Origin: an uncultured Christensenellaceae bacterium
Lineage (GTDB): Bacteria; Bacillota; Clostridia; Christensenellales; UBA3700
Assembly: GCA_944380305.1 (NCBI GenBank)
Contig: CALWHF010000008.1
Span: forward strand, 21,885 to 85,884
Length of the DNA stretch: 64,000 nt
Direction of reading: 5' to 3'
Positions 53,824-62,261 of this stretch are shown in pieces (position 1 is the stretch's first letter; every line of letters starts with the position of its first letter). The notes under the pieces were generated by a model. It saw nothing but the letters and a program-made list of their open reading frames with translations, was not told the DNA's origin and searched no databases. A program made the position numbers and the translations under genes.

Positions 53824-55383
53824 TTATTCCTCGTCTGCCGGAGGTATGAAATCCGCCGCGTCCTGAAGCTCAGAAAGATCGAAATCCGCCTCAGGTTCTT
53901 CGAGCGGAGCGAATTCCTCTTCGACGTAATAATCCCCGTCGTTCAGTTCTTTCGCGATGTCTCCGACGTTCTCCGGCCGGCTTTGCTCAGCCGAGGGCAC
54001 GCTCTCTGTCTGTTTCTTGTTGACAGCGACGGAGAAACGCATATGTTTCTTGTCGAAGACGTAGTAAACCGTACCCGTCGCGCCGTTACGGTGCTTGGCT
54101 ATGATAAGGCTTACGTTCTTTTTCTCGACGGTATCCTCGTTGTCTCCGTCCGCGTTGTTAAGGAAGAATACCATATCCGCGTCCTGCTCGATAGATCCCG
54201 ACTCTCTGAGGTCGGCGAGCATAGGCGTCTTATCGTCTCTCTTTTCTATATCGCGCGACATCTGCGAAAGCACTATGACGGGCACTTTGAGTTCCTTTGC
54301 CATCATCTTTATGAAACGCGAAGTATCCGCGACTTCCTGTTGACGGTTACCCTCTCTGTTCTTGCTCGGGTTCATAAGCTGGAGATAGTCGATGATGACA
54401 AGATCGAGTCTCTTCTGCTGAGCCTTGAGTCTGCGACATTTAGACATGATCTCTTCCGCCGTCTGCGACGCCGTATCGTCGATGAAAAGCCTGCTTTCGA
54501 AAAGCTGCCTCTGCGCTTCGAAGAGCTTTTGAAGTTCTTCCGTCGTCTCCTCGCCTTTTATAAGCGTGGAGTTGTCGATGCCCGTCAGCGAAACGAGTAT
54601 CCTCTGCACGAGTTCCTGCGATGACATCTCAAGGTTGAACGCGGCAACGACCTTCTCGGGTTCGTACTTCGCTATGTTAGTCGCTATGCTCATCGCGAAC
54701 GACGTCTTGCCGCAACCCGGTCTCGCAGCGATTATTATCATCTGCCCCGGCATGAAACCGTTGGTCATCCTGTCGAGGTTCCTGTAATGCGACATGAGTC
54801 CCGTCGCGGGTTTCTTGGTGCGGAACACCTCCGCAAGCCTGTCCACGACTTCGAGGGACGGCTGACCTATCGGTACGAGTTCGCCTTTCTGGTTCTCGGT
54901 GCCGATGTCGTATATCGACGCCTCTGCGAACGCGAGTGCTTTCTCTGCGTCGTCGAGCGAAAACGCGTTGTCGATAACGTCTCCGCAGGTGCCGATTATG
55001 CGACGCATAAGCGCGTCTCTCTTGATTATGCCTATATAATATTCGCAGTTTGCCGCCGAAGGCAGAGTGTCGGCGAGTTCTTCGAGTCGCTCCAGACCGC
55101 CCGCATCTTCTATCTTCTGCTCTCTCTCGAGCTTTCCCGTAACGGTGACTATATCTACGGGTACGCTCTTTATCGCCAGATCCCTTATACACGCGAATAC
55201 CACGCGGTTAGCGGGAGAATAGAAATCGCTTTCTTCGAGTCCCGACGCGAAGTCGGCGACCATGTCAGCGTCGGTCAGGAATGCGCCGAGTACCGCGTCT
55301 TCCGCCTCGGTATTGTGCGGCAGGGTGCGACGCAGAGCGACAGCCGTCGTATTCTTATCCTCTCTCTTTTGTTGTCTTGCCAT
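53824..55383 (-). CDS. dnaB: Replicative DNA helicase DnaB
   Basis: A 519-residue hexameric fork helicase (DnaC in Bacillus naming). The N-terminal domain begins LPHNTEAEDAVLGAFL. The RecA-like core has Walker A RPGCGKTSF, LDLVIIDYLQLM and LADLRESGSIEQDAD. The C-terminal 60 residues are an acidic extension (PLEEPEADFDLSEL) not found in most DnaB proteins. The ATG at 55383 follows AAGGGG. It lies 16 bases after pepF rather than next to rplI as in many Bacillota. Confidence 0.95.
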   Translation of the reverse strand: MARQQKREDKNTTAVALRRTLPHNTEAEDAVLGAFLTDADMVADFASGLEESDFYSPANRVVFACIRDLAIKSVPVDIVTVTGKLEREQKIEDAGGLERLEELADTLPSAANCEYYIGIIKRDALMRRIIGTCGDVIDNAFSLDDAEKALAFAEASIYDIGTENQKGELVPIGQPSLEVVDRLAEVFRTKKPATGLMSHYRNLDRMTNGFMPGQMIIIAARPGCGKTSFAMSIATNIAKYEPEKVVAAFNLEMSSQELVQRILVSLTGIDNSTLIKGEETTEELQKLFEAQRQLFESRLFIDDTASQTAEEIMSKCRRLKAQQKRLDLVIIDYLQLMNPSKNREGNRQQEVADTSRFIKMMAKELKVPVIVLSQMSRDIEKRDDKTPMLADLRESGSIEQDADMVFFLNNADGDNEDTVEKKNVSLIIAKHRNGATGTVYYVFDKKHMRFSVAVNKKQTESVPSAEQSRPENVGDIAKELNDGDYYVEEEFAPLEEPEADFDLSELQDAADFIPPADEE

Positions 55384-55399
55384 AATTATCCCCTTTATC

Positions 55400-57184
55400 T
55401 TACAGGGCCTCAAGCTCATCGAGATAGCTCTGCATGACTTTCATAGCCTTTTCGAACGGAGCGTCGGTAGTCAGATCCACACCCGCGAGCTTGAGTATCT
55501 CGACGGGAGGCATACTTCCGCCTGCGCTGAGGAATTTCATATAATCCTTAAGCGCGCTTTCGCCTTTTTCGAGTATGTTCTCCGCAATGCATACCGCACT
55601 TATCAGACCGGTAGCGTACTTGTAAACGTAGAATGCGGTATAGAAATGCGGTATCCTGCTCCACTCGTATTTTATCAGATCGTCGTTTACGACCCCTTCT
55701 CCTCCGTAATACTTGCAGTTGATCTTATAATAGAGATCGCTGAGGAATTCGGGAGTCAGAGCGACTCCTTTTTCAGCCGCCGTATGCGCCTCGTATTCGA
55801 ATTGCGCGAACTGGGTCTGTCTGAACACCGTCGTGCGGAACATATCGAGCATATACGACAGCAAAAATTCTTTCTGTTTCTTGTCCTTGCAGTTCTTCAG
55901 AAGGTAATTCAGAAGAAGAGCCTCGTTGACCGTCGACGCTACTTCGGCGACGAATATCTTGTAATCCGCCTTGGGCAGCGGCTGGTTCGCGTTGGAGAAA
56001 TAGGTATGCATGCTGTGCCCCATCTCGTGCGCGATCGTAAACACGTCGTGCGTCGTGCGCTGGTAATTGAGCAGAACGTACGGGTGGCAGCCGTAACAGC
56101 CCGTGGAATACGCGCCCGAACGCTTGCCCTTGTTCTCGTATACATCCACCCACCTTTCGGCAAAGCCCTTTTCGAGCAGTCTGCAATACTCTTCGCCGAG
56201 CGGAGCGAGTGCCTTTACGACCAGCTTGCACGCATCCTCGTAATCCATGCCCATCTCGCATCCTTCTATGACGGGGACGTGGAGATCGTACATATGCAGC
56301 TCGTCCACTCCCATCTTTCTGCGACGGTAGCCGAGATATTCGTGCAGTTTTCCTACGTTCGCGTCGATGCACGCAGACAGTCTTTCATATACCGCGGTAG
56401 GAACGTCCTCTCCGTGCGCCGCCGCCTCGAGACAGCTGCCGAAACCGCGTACTTTTGCGTAAAACACGTTTTTCTGGACGTTTCCGTTATAAAGCGCGGC
56501 GATCGTATTGATGTTGTTTTCGAAAGCGTGATACATGCTCTCGAAAGCCTTTCTGCGATCCTCTCTGCAAGTTGACTGCATCATCAGACTGTACACTCCG
56601 TGCGAAAGTTTTATCTCCTCCCCCTTGCTGTCGGTGAACGGCTCGAAACGTATATCCGCGTTGTTCAGCATAGAGAAAGCCTCCTGCGGTACAGAAGAGA
56701 ACATCTGCGTCATCGCGAGGATCTTTTCTTCCTTTTCGCCGAGAGTATGCTTTTTATCCTTGATCACGCCCTCGAGAAGATAGCTGTAATCCGCAAAGTC
56801 TTTGTCTTTTGAAAGCTCCCCGAGAAATTTCTCGTCAAGAGCGGTCAGCTGAGGCAACACGAAACTCGTCTCGCCCGAATAACTTATATACAAATTTCTT
56901 ACGCTGTCGTATAGTGCTTTGTTTTCGGAATTGCCGACATCCTGGTCGCGCTTCATGTGCGCGTAGCAGAACAACCTGCCGAGAGCGTCTTCGCACTTTG
57001 TGGACGCGTCGAGACAGGCAAGAATGCTCTTTTTGTCTTTAAGCTTTCCGCTGTACGCGACGACGTCTGCGACACCTTTCTGCACGATCCTGAAAAGTCT
57101 GTCCCATTCGTCTTTTCCCGAGATCATATCCTCGGTCTTCCATGTGTACTTCTCTTCGATCTCGTCTCTGTTTTTGACTTGCAT
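55400..57184 (-). CDS. pepF: Oligoendopeptidase F
   Basis: A 594-residue M3B zinc metallopeptidase that cuts short peptides, mostly in the cytoplasm. The zinc site is HEMGHSMHTYF, followed by the third ligand Glu in EVASTVNEALL. Family features include the N-terminal W(K)TEDM and YKYATGLISA near the C-terminus. GGAGG precedes the ATG. It is 19 bases downstream of the PTS-IIC-like gene and probably cotranscribed. Confidence 0.95.
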   Translation of the reverse strand: MQVKNRDEIEEKYTWKTEDMISGKDEWDRLFRIVQKGVADVVAYSGKLKDKKSILACLDASTKCEDALGRLFCYAHMKRDQDVGNSENKALYDSVRNLYISYSGETSFVLPQLTALDEKFLGELSKDKDFADYSYLLEGVIKDKKHTLGEKEEKILAMTQMFSSVPQEAFSMLNNADIRFEPFTDSKGEEIKLSHGVYSLMMQSTCREDRRKAFESMYHAFENNINTIAALYNGNVQKNVFYAKVRGFGSCLEAAAHGEDVPTAVYERLSACIDANVGKLHEYLGYRRRKMGVDELHMYDLHVPVIEGCEMGMDYEDACKLVVKALAPLGEEYCRLLEKGFAERWVDVYENKGKRSGAYSTGCYGCHPYVLLNYQRTTHDVFTIAHEMGHSMHTYFSNANQPLPKADYKIFVAEVASTVNEALLLNYLLKNCKDKKQKEFLLSYMLDMFRTTVFRQTQFAQFEYEAHTAAEKGVALTPEFLSDLYYKINCKYYGGEGVVNDDLIKYEWSRIPHFYTAFYVYKYATGLISAVCIAENILEKGESALKDYMKFLSAGGSMPPVEILKLAGVDLTTDAPFEKAMKVMQSYLDELEAL

Positions 57185-57202
57185 ATTACCTCCGGAAGCC
57201 CG

Positions 57203-58453
57203 TCAGTTGTTGTAATCGAGCTTCAAATCGTTTTCCTTTATCCAGCCGACCTTGCGCAAAAGCTGTCCCAGTCCCCAGCTTATGACCGCGGGCAGGATTA
57301 TGAACAACGTCAGCACGCAAAGCAGGAATACCCACCACTCCATCGCTCCCGAAGAAACGCTCATGTCGAAAGAGTCGATTATTCCCACGAATCCGCATGT
57401 GCCCATGCCTCCGCCCGACGCGCCGCACCTCAGTTTGAAAAGACAGGTCGCTATCGGTCCGCATACCGCGCTCGCCACTATCGGCGGTATGAAAATGCGC
57501 GGATTTTTCATTATATTTGGGATCTGCAGCATACTGGTGCCCAGTCCCTGCGATATTATGCCGCTCCAGCCGTTTTCCTTGAAACTCATCACGGCAAAAC
57601 CGACCATCTGGCACGCGCACCCGACCACAGCCGCGCCGCCCGCGATCAGCATCGCGTCGTGAGTCGCGGCACTCAACGTTGCGTCAGTCAGTATCGGATT
57701 GGCGACCGCTACCCATATCGCCGCGCTCGACGTCGGCATCGTCAGAAGTATGCCCATTATCACGGCAATGACTATGCCCATAAAGAACGGCGTGAAGTCG
57801 GTTGCAATCGCTATACCCTTGCCGAGCATGTTTATCAGCCATATGAACGGATATGCGACGTACGAAAACGCAAGCGCGGTCAGAAGACACGTCAGCGGTA
57901 CGAGCAGGATGTCGAGTTTTGTCTTGCCCGAGACCAGAGAGCCTATTTCCGTCGCCGCGAGAGCCGTGACGTACGCGCCTATCGGGTTGCCGGGGCTTCC
58001 CGCACCCAGAAGAGCCGATATGTCGGTGATCGCTCCCGGCGTGAAGTTCGCGGCGGAGCCGATGAATTTATCCGAAAACGCTCCCACGAAACCTGCGACC
58101 ATGCTCGCGAAAATCACCAGTTTGCTTGCCTTGAGATGGCTGGCGATGCCCGCGCCTATGCCCGCGCCCATAAGTATCGACGCTATCTGCCCGAGCGTCG
58201 TGAACAGCCTGCCGACCGCGTTGTCTCCGATCAGCGTGCCGATCGTCTTGACGATCGTGCCCGCGATCAGCGTCACGAACAGTCCCTGAGCCATGCCGGT
58301 AAACGCGTCGATGAACCATCTTTTTGCCAGTTTTTTGGCAGTTGCCCGAACTTTTTGTGCTCTTGTCGGGGATTGAGGGGGATTTGAAACTACTACTTCC
58401 TCTTGGGTTGCCTTTTGCACGTCTTCCGCAAGAATTTCGTCTTGTTTTTGCAT
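57203..58453 (-). CDS. PTS EIIC-like permease (PF13303 type)
   Basis: A 416-residue integral membrane protein with about ten helices and many Gly/Ala-rich segments (ILMGAGIGAGIASHLKASK, GFVGAFSDKFIG, SGGGMGTCGFVGIID). This matches the PTS_EIIC_2 family, stand-alone EIIC-like proteins of unknown substrate found in Bacillota. No EIIA or EIIB is nearby, so sugar phosphotransferase activity is not established. The first 40 residues are a hydrophilic tail. It has its own promoter and heads the unit with pepF and possibly dnaB. Confidence 0.83.
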   Translation of the reverse strand: MQKQDEILAEDVQKATQEEVVVSNPPQSPTRAQKVRATAKKLAKRWFIDAFTGMAQGLFVTLIAGTIVKTIGTLIGDNAVGRLFTTLGQIASILMGAGIGAGIASHLKASKLVIFASMVAGFVGAFSDKFIGSAANFTPGAITDISALLGAGSPGNPIGAYVTALAATEIGSLVSGKTKLDILLVPLTCLLTALAFSYVAYPFIWLINMLGKGIAIATDFTPFFMGIVIAVIMGILLTMPTSSAAIWVAVANPILTDATLSAATHDAMLIAGGAAVVGCACQMVGFAVMSFKENGWSGIISQGLGTSMLQIPNIMKNPRIFIPPIVASAVCGPIATCLFKLRCGASGGGMGTCGFVGIIDSFDMSVSSGAMEWWVFLLCVLTLFIILPAVISWGLGQLLRKVGWIKENDLKLDYNN

Positions 58454-58484
58454 AAAACCAACCTCAGAATATATTTAGACTATA

Positions 58485-58513
58485 ATTATAATATAACTTA
58501 CGCCTCAAGTCAA
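58485..58513 (-). promoter_or_regulatory. Promoter of the PTS-IIC-like gene
   Basis: TTGACT (58513-58508), spacer 17, TATAAT (58490-58485) on the minus strand, about 30 bases ahead of the ATG with TGAGGT between. Confidence 0.82.
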
Positions 58514-58553
58514 ACAAAACGCGTCCGCTTTGTCTTCGCAACGCGATAAAGCG

Positions 58554-58578
58554 CAAAAAAAGACGGCTTCCGCCGCCC
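58554..58578 (-). terminator. Rho-independent terminator after the first small lipoprotein gene
   Basis: AGACGGC (58561-58567) pairs with GCCGCCC (58572-58578) using two G-U pairs, loop of 4, followed on the minus strand by seven T. Confidence 0.8.
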
Positions 58579-58604
58579 GTACCGCAGGAGATAAAACCTG
58601 CCTT

Positions 58605-58979
58605 TCAGTAAAGCTCGACCGCCTCGGCGGAACCGTAAACCACGGCGCGGGTATAACGCGTCATATTGGGCTTGTCGGTATCTGCGACATGCGCGTCGTA
58701 ATACTTCCTCGCGTCGTCGATCGTCTTGAAAGTTATCACGAATATCTGCTGGATGTTGGAAGAATTGGCGTTCTTTATCCCGTGATAGGCAAAGTCGACG
58801 AGCTCTTTGTCAGCCTCCGCCTGTACGAACGGAAAGGACTGCGCGGCGAACCCCGCCTGCTCGTATTTTTCTTTGAGCGCAGACTCCTCCGTAGCGCAGG
58901 CGACGAGAGACGCCGCGGTCATGACGATCACGACCAGAACGCATACGGATATGACAAATCTTCTCTTCTGTGCCTTCAT
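58605..58979 (-). CDS. Small lipoprotein, family member 1
   Basis: A 124-residue predicted lipoprotein: basic N-terminus, hydrophobic core and lipobox LVAC (about residue 28). The mature part starts ATEESALKEKYEQAGF and later has QIFVITFKTIDDARKYYDAH and AVVYGSAEAVELY. The same arrangement is in the genes at 59244 and 59907, so this is a paralog family; I know no function for it. No Shine-Dalgarno site precedes ATG 58979 and the -10 box is 7 bases away, so the mRNA is probably leaderless. It has its own terminator. Confidence 0.82.
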   Translation of the reverse strand: MKAQKRRFVISVCVLVVIVMTAASLVACATEESALKEKYEQAGFAAQSFPFVQAEADKELVDFAYHGIKNANSSNIQQIFVITFKTIDDARKYYDAHVADTDKPNMTRYTRAVVYGSAEAVELY

Positions 58980-58986
58980 ACCGCTA

Positions 58987-59015
58987 ATTATACCGCCTTT
59001 TCCCTGCTTTAGCAA
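58987..59015 (-). promoter_or_regulatory. Promoter of small lipoprotein gene 1, predicted leaderless
   Basis: TTGCTA (59015-59010), spacer 17, TATAAT (58992-58987) on the minus strand; 7 bases separate the -10 box from the ATG. Confidence 0.7.
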
Positions 59016-59194
59016 GGATTTGCGACCACTTGTCCGACTCACGACTCGCAACGTGCTTGAGAAAACGCGAAAAACCGTCCCGCTCTTTTCACGTTTTTGT
59101 CGCGAAAACCTCGCCGTCACGGCAAGGCGGTTTCCGTCGGCAACAAATTTTGCGGATGCCGACGGCTTTTCTTCTTCGGTTTTGCCAAAAACTT

Positions 59195-59225
59195 AAAAAA
59201 TACGGGCGCGGAAACCGCACCCGTA
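59195..59225 (-). terminator. Rho-independent terminator after small lipoprotein gene 2
   Basis: TACGGGCGCGG pairs with CCGCACCCGTA (one mismatch) around a short loop at 59201-59225, followed on the minus strand by TTTTTTAAG. Confidence 0.88.
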
Positions 59226-59243
59226 CTTATTTCGTCTTTCTTA

Positions 59244-59612
59244 TCAGAACAGCTCGAGAACGTCAGCGGAAAGACCCACTGCAACCGCATTGCCCTTTTT
59301 CTTTACAAGGTCTTTGAGCGTCGGCTCGAGTTCTTCGTACAAAGCTTTTGCGTCTGCCGAATCGGTAAAGCAAACGACTCCCGCAACAGGCACCATGAGT
59401 TTGGTGACTACCAAAACATATTTTACGGCAGCATCGTCGATTTCGGAATTGATTATACCTTCAAGATCTTTGACGTTGCCGCTTGCCACGCCGTAACCGG
59501 CATCCTTGTACTTCTTCGTGAGCGATTCTTCGCTGGGCGTACAAGCCATCAGCATGGTTGCCAGAACCACCGCGAGCACTACGATAGACGTAATTGTAAT
59601 TAACTTCTTCAT
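59244..59612 (-). CDS. Small lipoprotein, family member 2
   Basis: A 122-residue predicted lipoprotein with lipobox LMAC (about residue 24). Mature features parallel its neighbours: SEESLTKKYKDAGYGV right after the lipid cysteine, a central segment ending AGVVCFTDSADAKALYEEL, and a C-terminus AVAVGLSADVLELF. Similarity to members 1 and 3 is in these three blocks, with little between. It has a strong Shine-Dalgarno site (GAGGAGG), its own promoter and its own terminator. Confidence 0.82.
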   Translation of the reverse strand: MKKLITITSIVVLAVVLATMLMACTPSEESLTKKYKDAGYGVASGNVKDLEGIINSEIDDAAVKYVLVVTKLMVPVAGVVCFTDSADAKALYEELEPTLKDLVKKKGNAVAVGLSADVLELF

Positions 59613-59641
59613 AAAAACCTCCTCAGGTTCAGGATGATTAT

Positions 59642-59670
59642 ATTATAGCACCGGCAAATTCTACTATCAA
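59642..59670 (-). promoter_or_regulatory. Promoter of small lipoprotein gene 2
   Basis: TTGATA (59670-59665), spacer 17, TATAAT (59647-59642) on the minus strand. Confidence 0.8.
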
Positions 59671-59866
59671 TCTATTTATGTAAATTTTTTGCAAAATTCG
59701 GATTTATTCACAAAATTTTGTTGAAAATCTGTATAATCTACCGATTTTATCGGAATAATCGTATATTTATACGCACTGTGTACGATATTGAAAAAATATT
59801 ATCCGTATGTCCGTTCGCGACACGACATCGGGATTTTCCGATCCTTTTTCCGTCTTTTCAAGGCAT

Positions 59867-59893
59867 AAAAAACGCCGCGCTACCGCACGGCGT
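59867..59893 (-). terminator. Rho-independent terminator after small lipoprotein gene 3
   Basis: ACGCCGTGC pairs with GCGCGGCGT around a short loop (59872-59893), followed on the minus strand by TTTTTTATG. Confidence 0.87.
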
Positions 59894-59906
59894 AACCGTA
59901 TTCCTT

Positions 59907-60305
59907 TTACTTTTCTTCGCCGCCCTCTTCGACAAGTCCGCCTTTGTTGTTGTAAATGTCGAGAGCGTTCTGAGTGCCCACAAGCACTACTTTGCTCTTC
60001 TGCTCAACGATATACGAGCCGTCGGAATATTCGACATTCATCAGTTCGGCATATTCGGTCGCCTTGTCCTTCTTCTTGAAGCACACTATCCTTATATAGT
60101 CGCCCGAATCCTCTCTGACGCCGCAGTAAATGAAATCCACGTCCTCGCCCGAAAGCTCGAGAGTGTTTGCCGAAAGCGGAGTCGTGGTATATCCCGCGTT
60201 TTCGTATTTGGTCTTACAGGCGTCGCGACTCGGCACGCAAGCGACGAGAGCGACAAGAAGTATGATCACCGCCAGTACGGCGACAAGCGTTTTCGAAACT
60301 TTCAC
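59907..60305 (-). CDS. Small lipoprotein, family member 3
   Basis: A 132-residue predicted lipoprotein with lipobox LVAC (about residue 23). Family blocks are SRDACKTKYENAGYTT after the lipid cysteine, IRIVCFKKKDKATEYAEL in the middle and KVVLVGTQNALDIYNN near the end, followed by a Glu/Gly-rich tail absent from the other two. It carries extra cysteines at DAC and IYCG that could form a disulfide outside the membrane. The start is GTG at 60305 with GGGGG upstream. Confidence 0.8.
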   Translation of the reverse strand: MKVSKTLVAVLAVIILLVALVACVPSRDACKTKYENAGYTTTPLSANTLELSGEDVDFIYCGVREDSGDYIRIVCFKKKDKATEYAELMNVEYSDGSYIVEQKSKVVLVGTQNALDIYNNKGGLVEEGGEEK

Positions 60306-60336
60306 GATATATCCCCCGAAAGTTTATTTCCGTTAT

Positions 60337-60365
60337 ATTATATCATATAACTGCTGCGTTTTCAA
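60337..60365 (-). promoter_or_regulatory. Promoter of small lipoprotein gene 3
   Basis: TTGAAA (60365-60360), spacer 17, TATAAT (60342-60337) on the minus strand. Confidence 0.8.
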
Positions 60366-60375
60366 TATAGAAAAC

Positions 60376-60400
60376 AAAAAACCGCGGTTTCTTGCCGCGG
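60376..60400 (-). terminator. Rho-independent terminator after the 108-residue membrane protein gene
   Basis: CCGCGG (60382-60387) pairs with CCGCGG (60395-60400), loop of 7, followed on the minus strand by TTTTTTGTTTT. Confidence 0.85.
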
Positions 60401-60408
60401 CTTTGTTA

Positions 60409-60735
60409 TCATTCGCATCTGTCAGTTTTTTCCCCTGCCGTTTCTTTCTGCTCGACGTTCTTGTCGGTTATGCGTATCTCCTTTGCGGGAACGTACTCCT
60501 TTTTCTGCTCAATGAGCCTTTCTCTTTCTTTTATAACAAAATTCTTGCTGTATCTGAATATGATCACGATCGCTATCACCGCGATGACGAGAGCCGCGGC
60601 GAGAATGTAAAAGAAGATGTCGCCCATGTCTTTTACGGGCTTGACGTTGGTCTCTTCTGCGGCAAAGCATGTCGCGCTTGCGAGGAACACGGTTATGAGC
60701 GTAAGAACGGCTATGATAACGAGTTTTTTCTTCAT
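60409..60735 (-). CDS. Small secreted or membrane protein, 108 residues
   Basis: I do not recognise the family. An N-terminal signal peptide (MKKKLVIIAVLTLITVFLAS, cleavage near CFAAEE) is followed by a short hydrophilic stretch, one transmembrane helix (about 42-60, FFYILAAALVIAVIAIVIIF) and a charged cytoplasmic tail rich in Lys and Glu. The topology would be a short outside loop, one helix, and a 45-residue inside tail. AAAGGAT precedes the ATG. It is a single-gene unit next to the lipoprotein family. Confidence 0.75.
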   Translation of the reverse strand: MKKKLVIIAVLTLITVFLASATCFAAEETNVKPVKDMGDIFFYILAAALVIAVIAIVIIFRYSKNFVIKERERLIEQKKEYVPAKEIRITDKNVEQKETAGEKTDRCE

Positions 60736-60754
60736 ATCCTTTTACCTTTACAAT

Positions 60755-60783
60755 ATTATCGCACACGCACGCCGCGTATGCAA
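60755..60783 (-). promoter_or_regulatory. Promoter of the 108-residue membrane protein gene
   Basis: TTGCAT (60783-60778), spacer 17, GATAAT (60760-60755) on the minus strand. Confidence 0.65.
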
Positions 60784-60848
60784 GTAAAATCATTGTAAAC
60801 AAAAACCCACGAGCCGTTTTTCTCTTGTCGGATTTTCTGATTATTGTG

Positions 60849-60877
60849 TAGACTTTTGCTCATTTATATTGTATAAT
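60849..60877 (+). promoter_or_regulatory. Promoter of the M28-type peptidase gene
   Basis: TAGACT (60849-60854), spacer 17, TATAAT (60872-60877), giving a leader of about 23 bases that contains AGAGGTGG. Confidence 0.65.
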
Positions 60878-60906
60878 TATTGTATTATATGCAACAGAGG
60901 TGGATT

Positions 60907-62133
60907 ATGGATTTTACCGCACAGCAAAAAGACGACGCCGTAAAGTTTATCTGCGGCGAGATCGAACACGTCATCAAAGATTTCGGTGACCGCGACCCCG
61001 GCAACGACGGCGAACGCAAAGCCCTCGACTATATGAAGTCTCAGATAGGCTCGTATGCCGACGACTCGCATTCCGAGAGTTTCAAAGTCGCTCCCCACGC
61101 CTTCTTCGGCTGGACTTATTTCGTGGGCGTATTCATGATGCTCTCGATCGCAGTCTATTTCTTCGCTCCGATAATCAGCGTGGTATGCGTACTCTTCGCT
61201 CTCGTCCCGATGATCGGACAGTTCGTGTTCTACCGCGAAACGATCGACTGGCTCTTCAAAAAGCGCGTTTCGGGCAACGTATGGGGTGGTATCAAGCCTA
61301 AGGGCGAACTCAAACGCCGCATAGTTCTCAACGGTCACTCCGACGCAACTTACGAATGGCACTGGCATTACGTCGGCGGTTACAAGATGTTCCTGTCGAG
61401 CATCATAATCCCCATCATCGGCGTAGTATACATACTCGTGTGCGTACTCGCCGCCTGCATCTCGATGAAAGGCGTGATCGGCACTCCGTCGGGCGCACCG
61501 CTCTATATGGGTATCGCCTCGGTGATATTCGTCCCCTTCTACATCGCATTCTTCCTGTTCTCCGACATCAGGAGACCCGTCCCCGGCGCAAACGACAACC
61601 TTACCGCATGCTATATGGCTATCGCCGTACTCAAACTCATGCACGAAAACGACGTACGCCTCGAGAATACCGAGGTGGTCGCGCTCGTAACGGGATCTGA
61701 AGAAGCGGGTCTTCGCGGTGCAAAATTCTTCTGCCGCAACAACCCCGATCTGTGGCAGGAAAAGGACGTCGAAACGTTGTTCGTCACCTACGAGACGTTG
61801 CGCGAGCTTGAACATCTTGTCATCTACAACAGAGACCTCAACGGCACGGTAAAACTCGATGCCGCGGCATGCAATATGATTAAGCGCGCGGGCGCGAAAA
61901 ACGGAATGGATCTGCATTTCGGCTCTGTCTACGCGGGTGCGACCGACGCGGCGGCATTCGCTCAGGCAGGCAGAAAGTCGGCTTGCATAGCGGCAATGGC
62001 TCCCGAGGTAAAGGAATATTACCATACCCGCCTCGACAACTACGACAATCTCAGCCCCGAATGTCTCTCGAAAGTACTCGACATAACCGTGGACTTCATC
62101 AACGAATTCGACGAAAAAGGTCTGACCGAATAG
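60907..62133 (+). CDS. Membrane-embedded M28 family peptidase
   Basis: A 408-residue protein with the zinc-aminopeptidase fold of family M28. Candidate ligands are His144 and Asp146 (NGHSD), bridging Asp230 (PGANDN), Glu265-Glu266 (TGSEEAG), Glu296 and His373 (YYHTRLDN); ATDAAAF (346-352) is another family segment. Hydrophobic helices lie at about 68-88 and 88-108, before the first ligand, and at about 163-184 and 200-219, between the first ligand motif and the bridging Asp. So it is probably an integral membrane peptidase. Substrate unknown. ATG 60907 follows AGAGGTGG. It stands alone on the plus strand. Confidence 0.85.
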   Translation: MDFTAQQKDDAVKFICGEIEHVIKDFGDRDPGNDGERKALDYMKSQIGSYADDSHSESFKVAPHAFFGWTYFVGVFMMLSIAVYFFAPIISVVCVLFALVPMIGQFVFYRETIDWLFKKRVSGNVWGGIKPKGELKRRIVLNGHSDATYEWHWHYVGGYKMFLSSIIIPIIGVVYILVCVLAACISMKGVIGTPSGAPLYMGIASVIFVPFYIAFFLFSDIRRPVPGANDNLTACYMAIAVLKLMHENDVRLENTEVVALVTGSEEAGLRGAKFFCRNNPDLWQEKDVETLFVTYETLRELEHLVIYNRDLNGTVKLDAAACNMIKRAGAKNGMDLHFGSVYAGATDAAAFAQAGRKSACIAAMAPEVKEYYHTRLDNYDNLSPECLSKVLDITVDFINEFDEKGLTE

Positions 62134-62141
62134 TTTTTACA

Positions 62142-62189
62142 CAAATAAAAATGCGGAGCAAGAGATTGCTCCGCATTTTTATTTGTGTT
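62142..62189. terminator. Bidirectional terminator between the M28 gene and the second GNAT gene
   Basis: ATGCGGAGCA pairs with TGCTCCGCAT around AGAGAT, extended by the A-rich and T-rich arms AAATAAAA/TTTTATTT, so it works in both directions. Confidence 0.93.
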
Positions 62190-62261
62190 TATTGCTCTCC
62201 GTGAATTTCAGTGTTTCGCTTCGTTATCCGTATGTGTTTTGAGTCTTGCCTGTCATCACTG

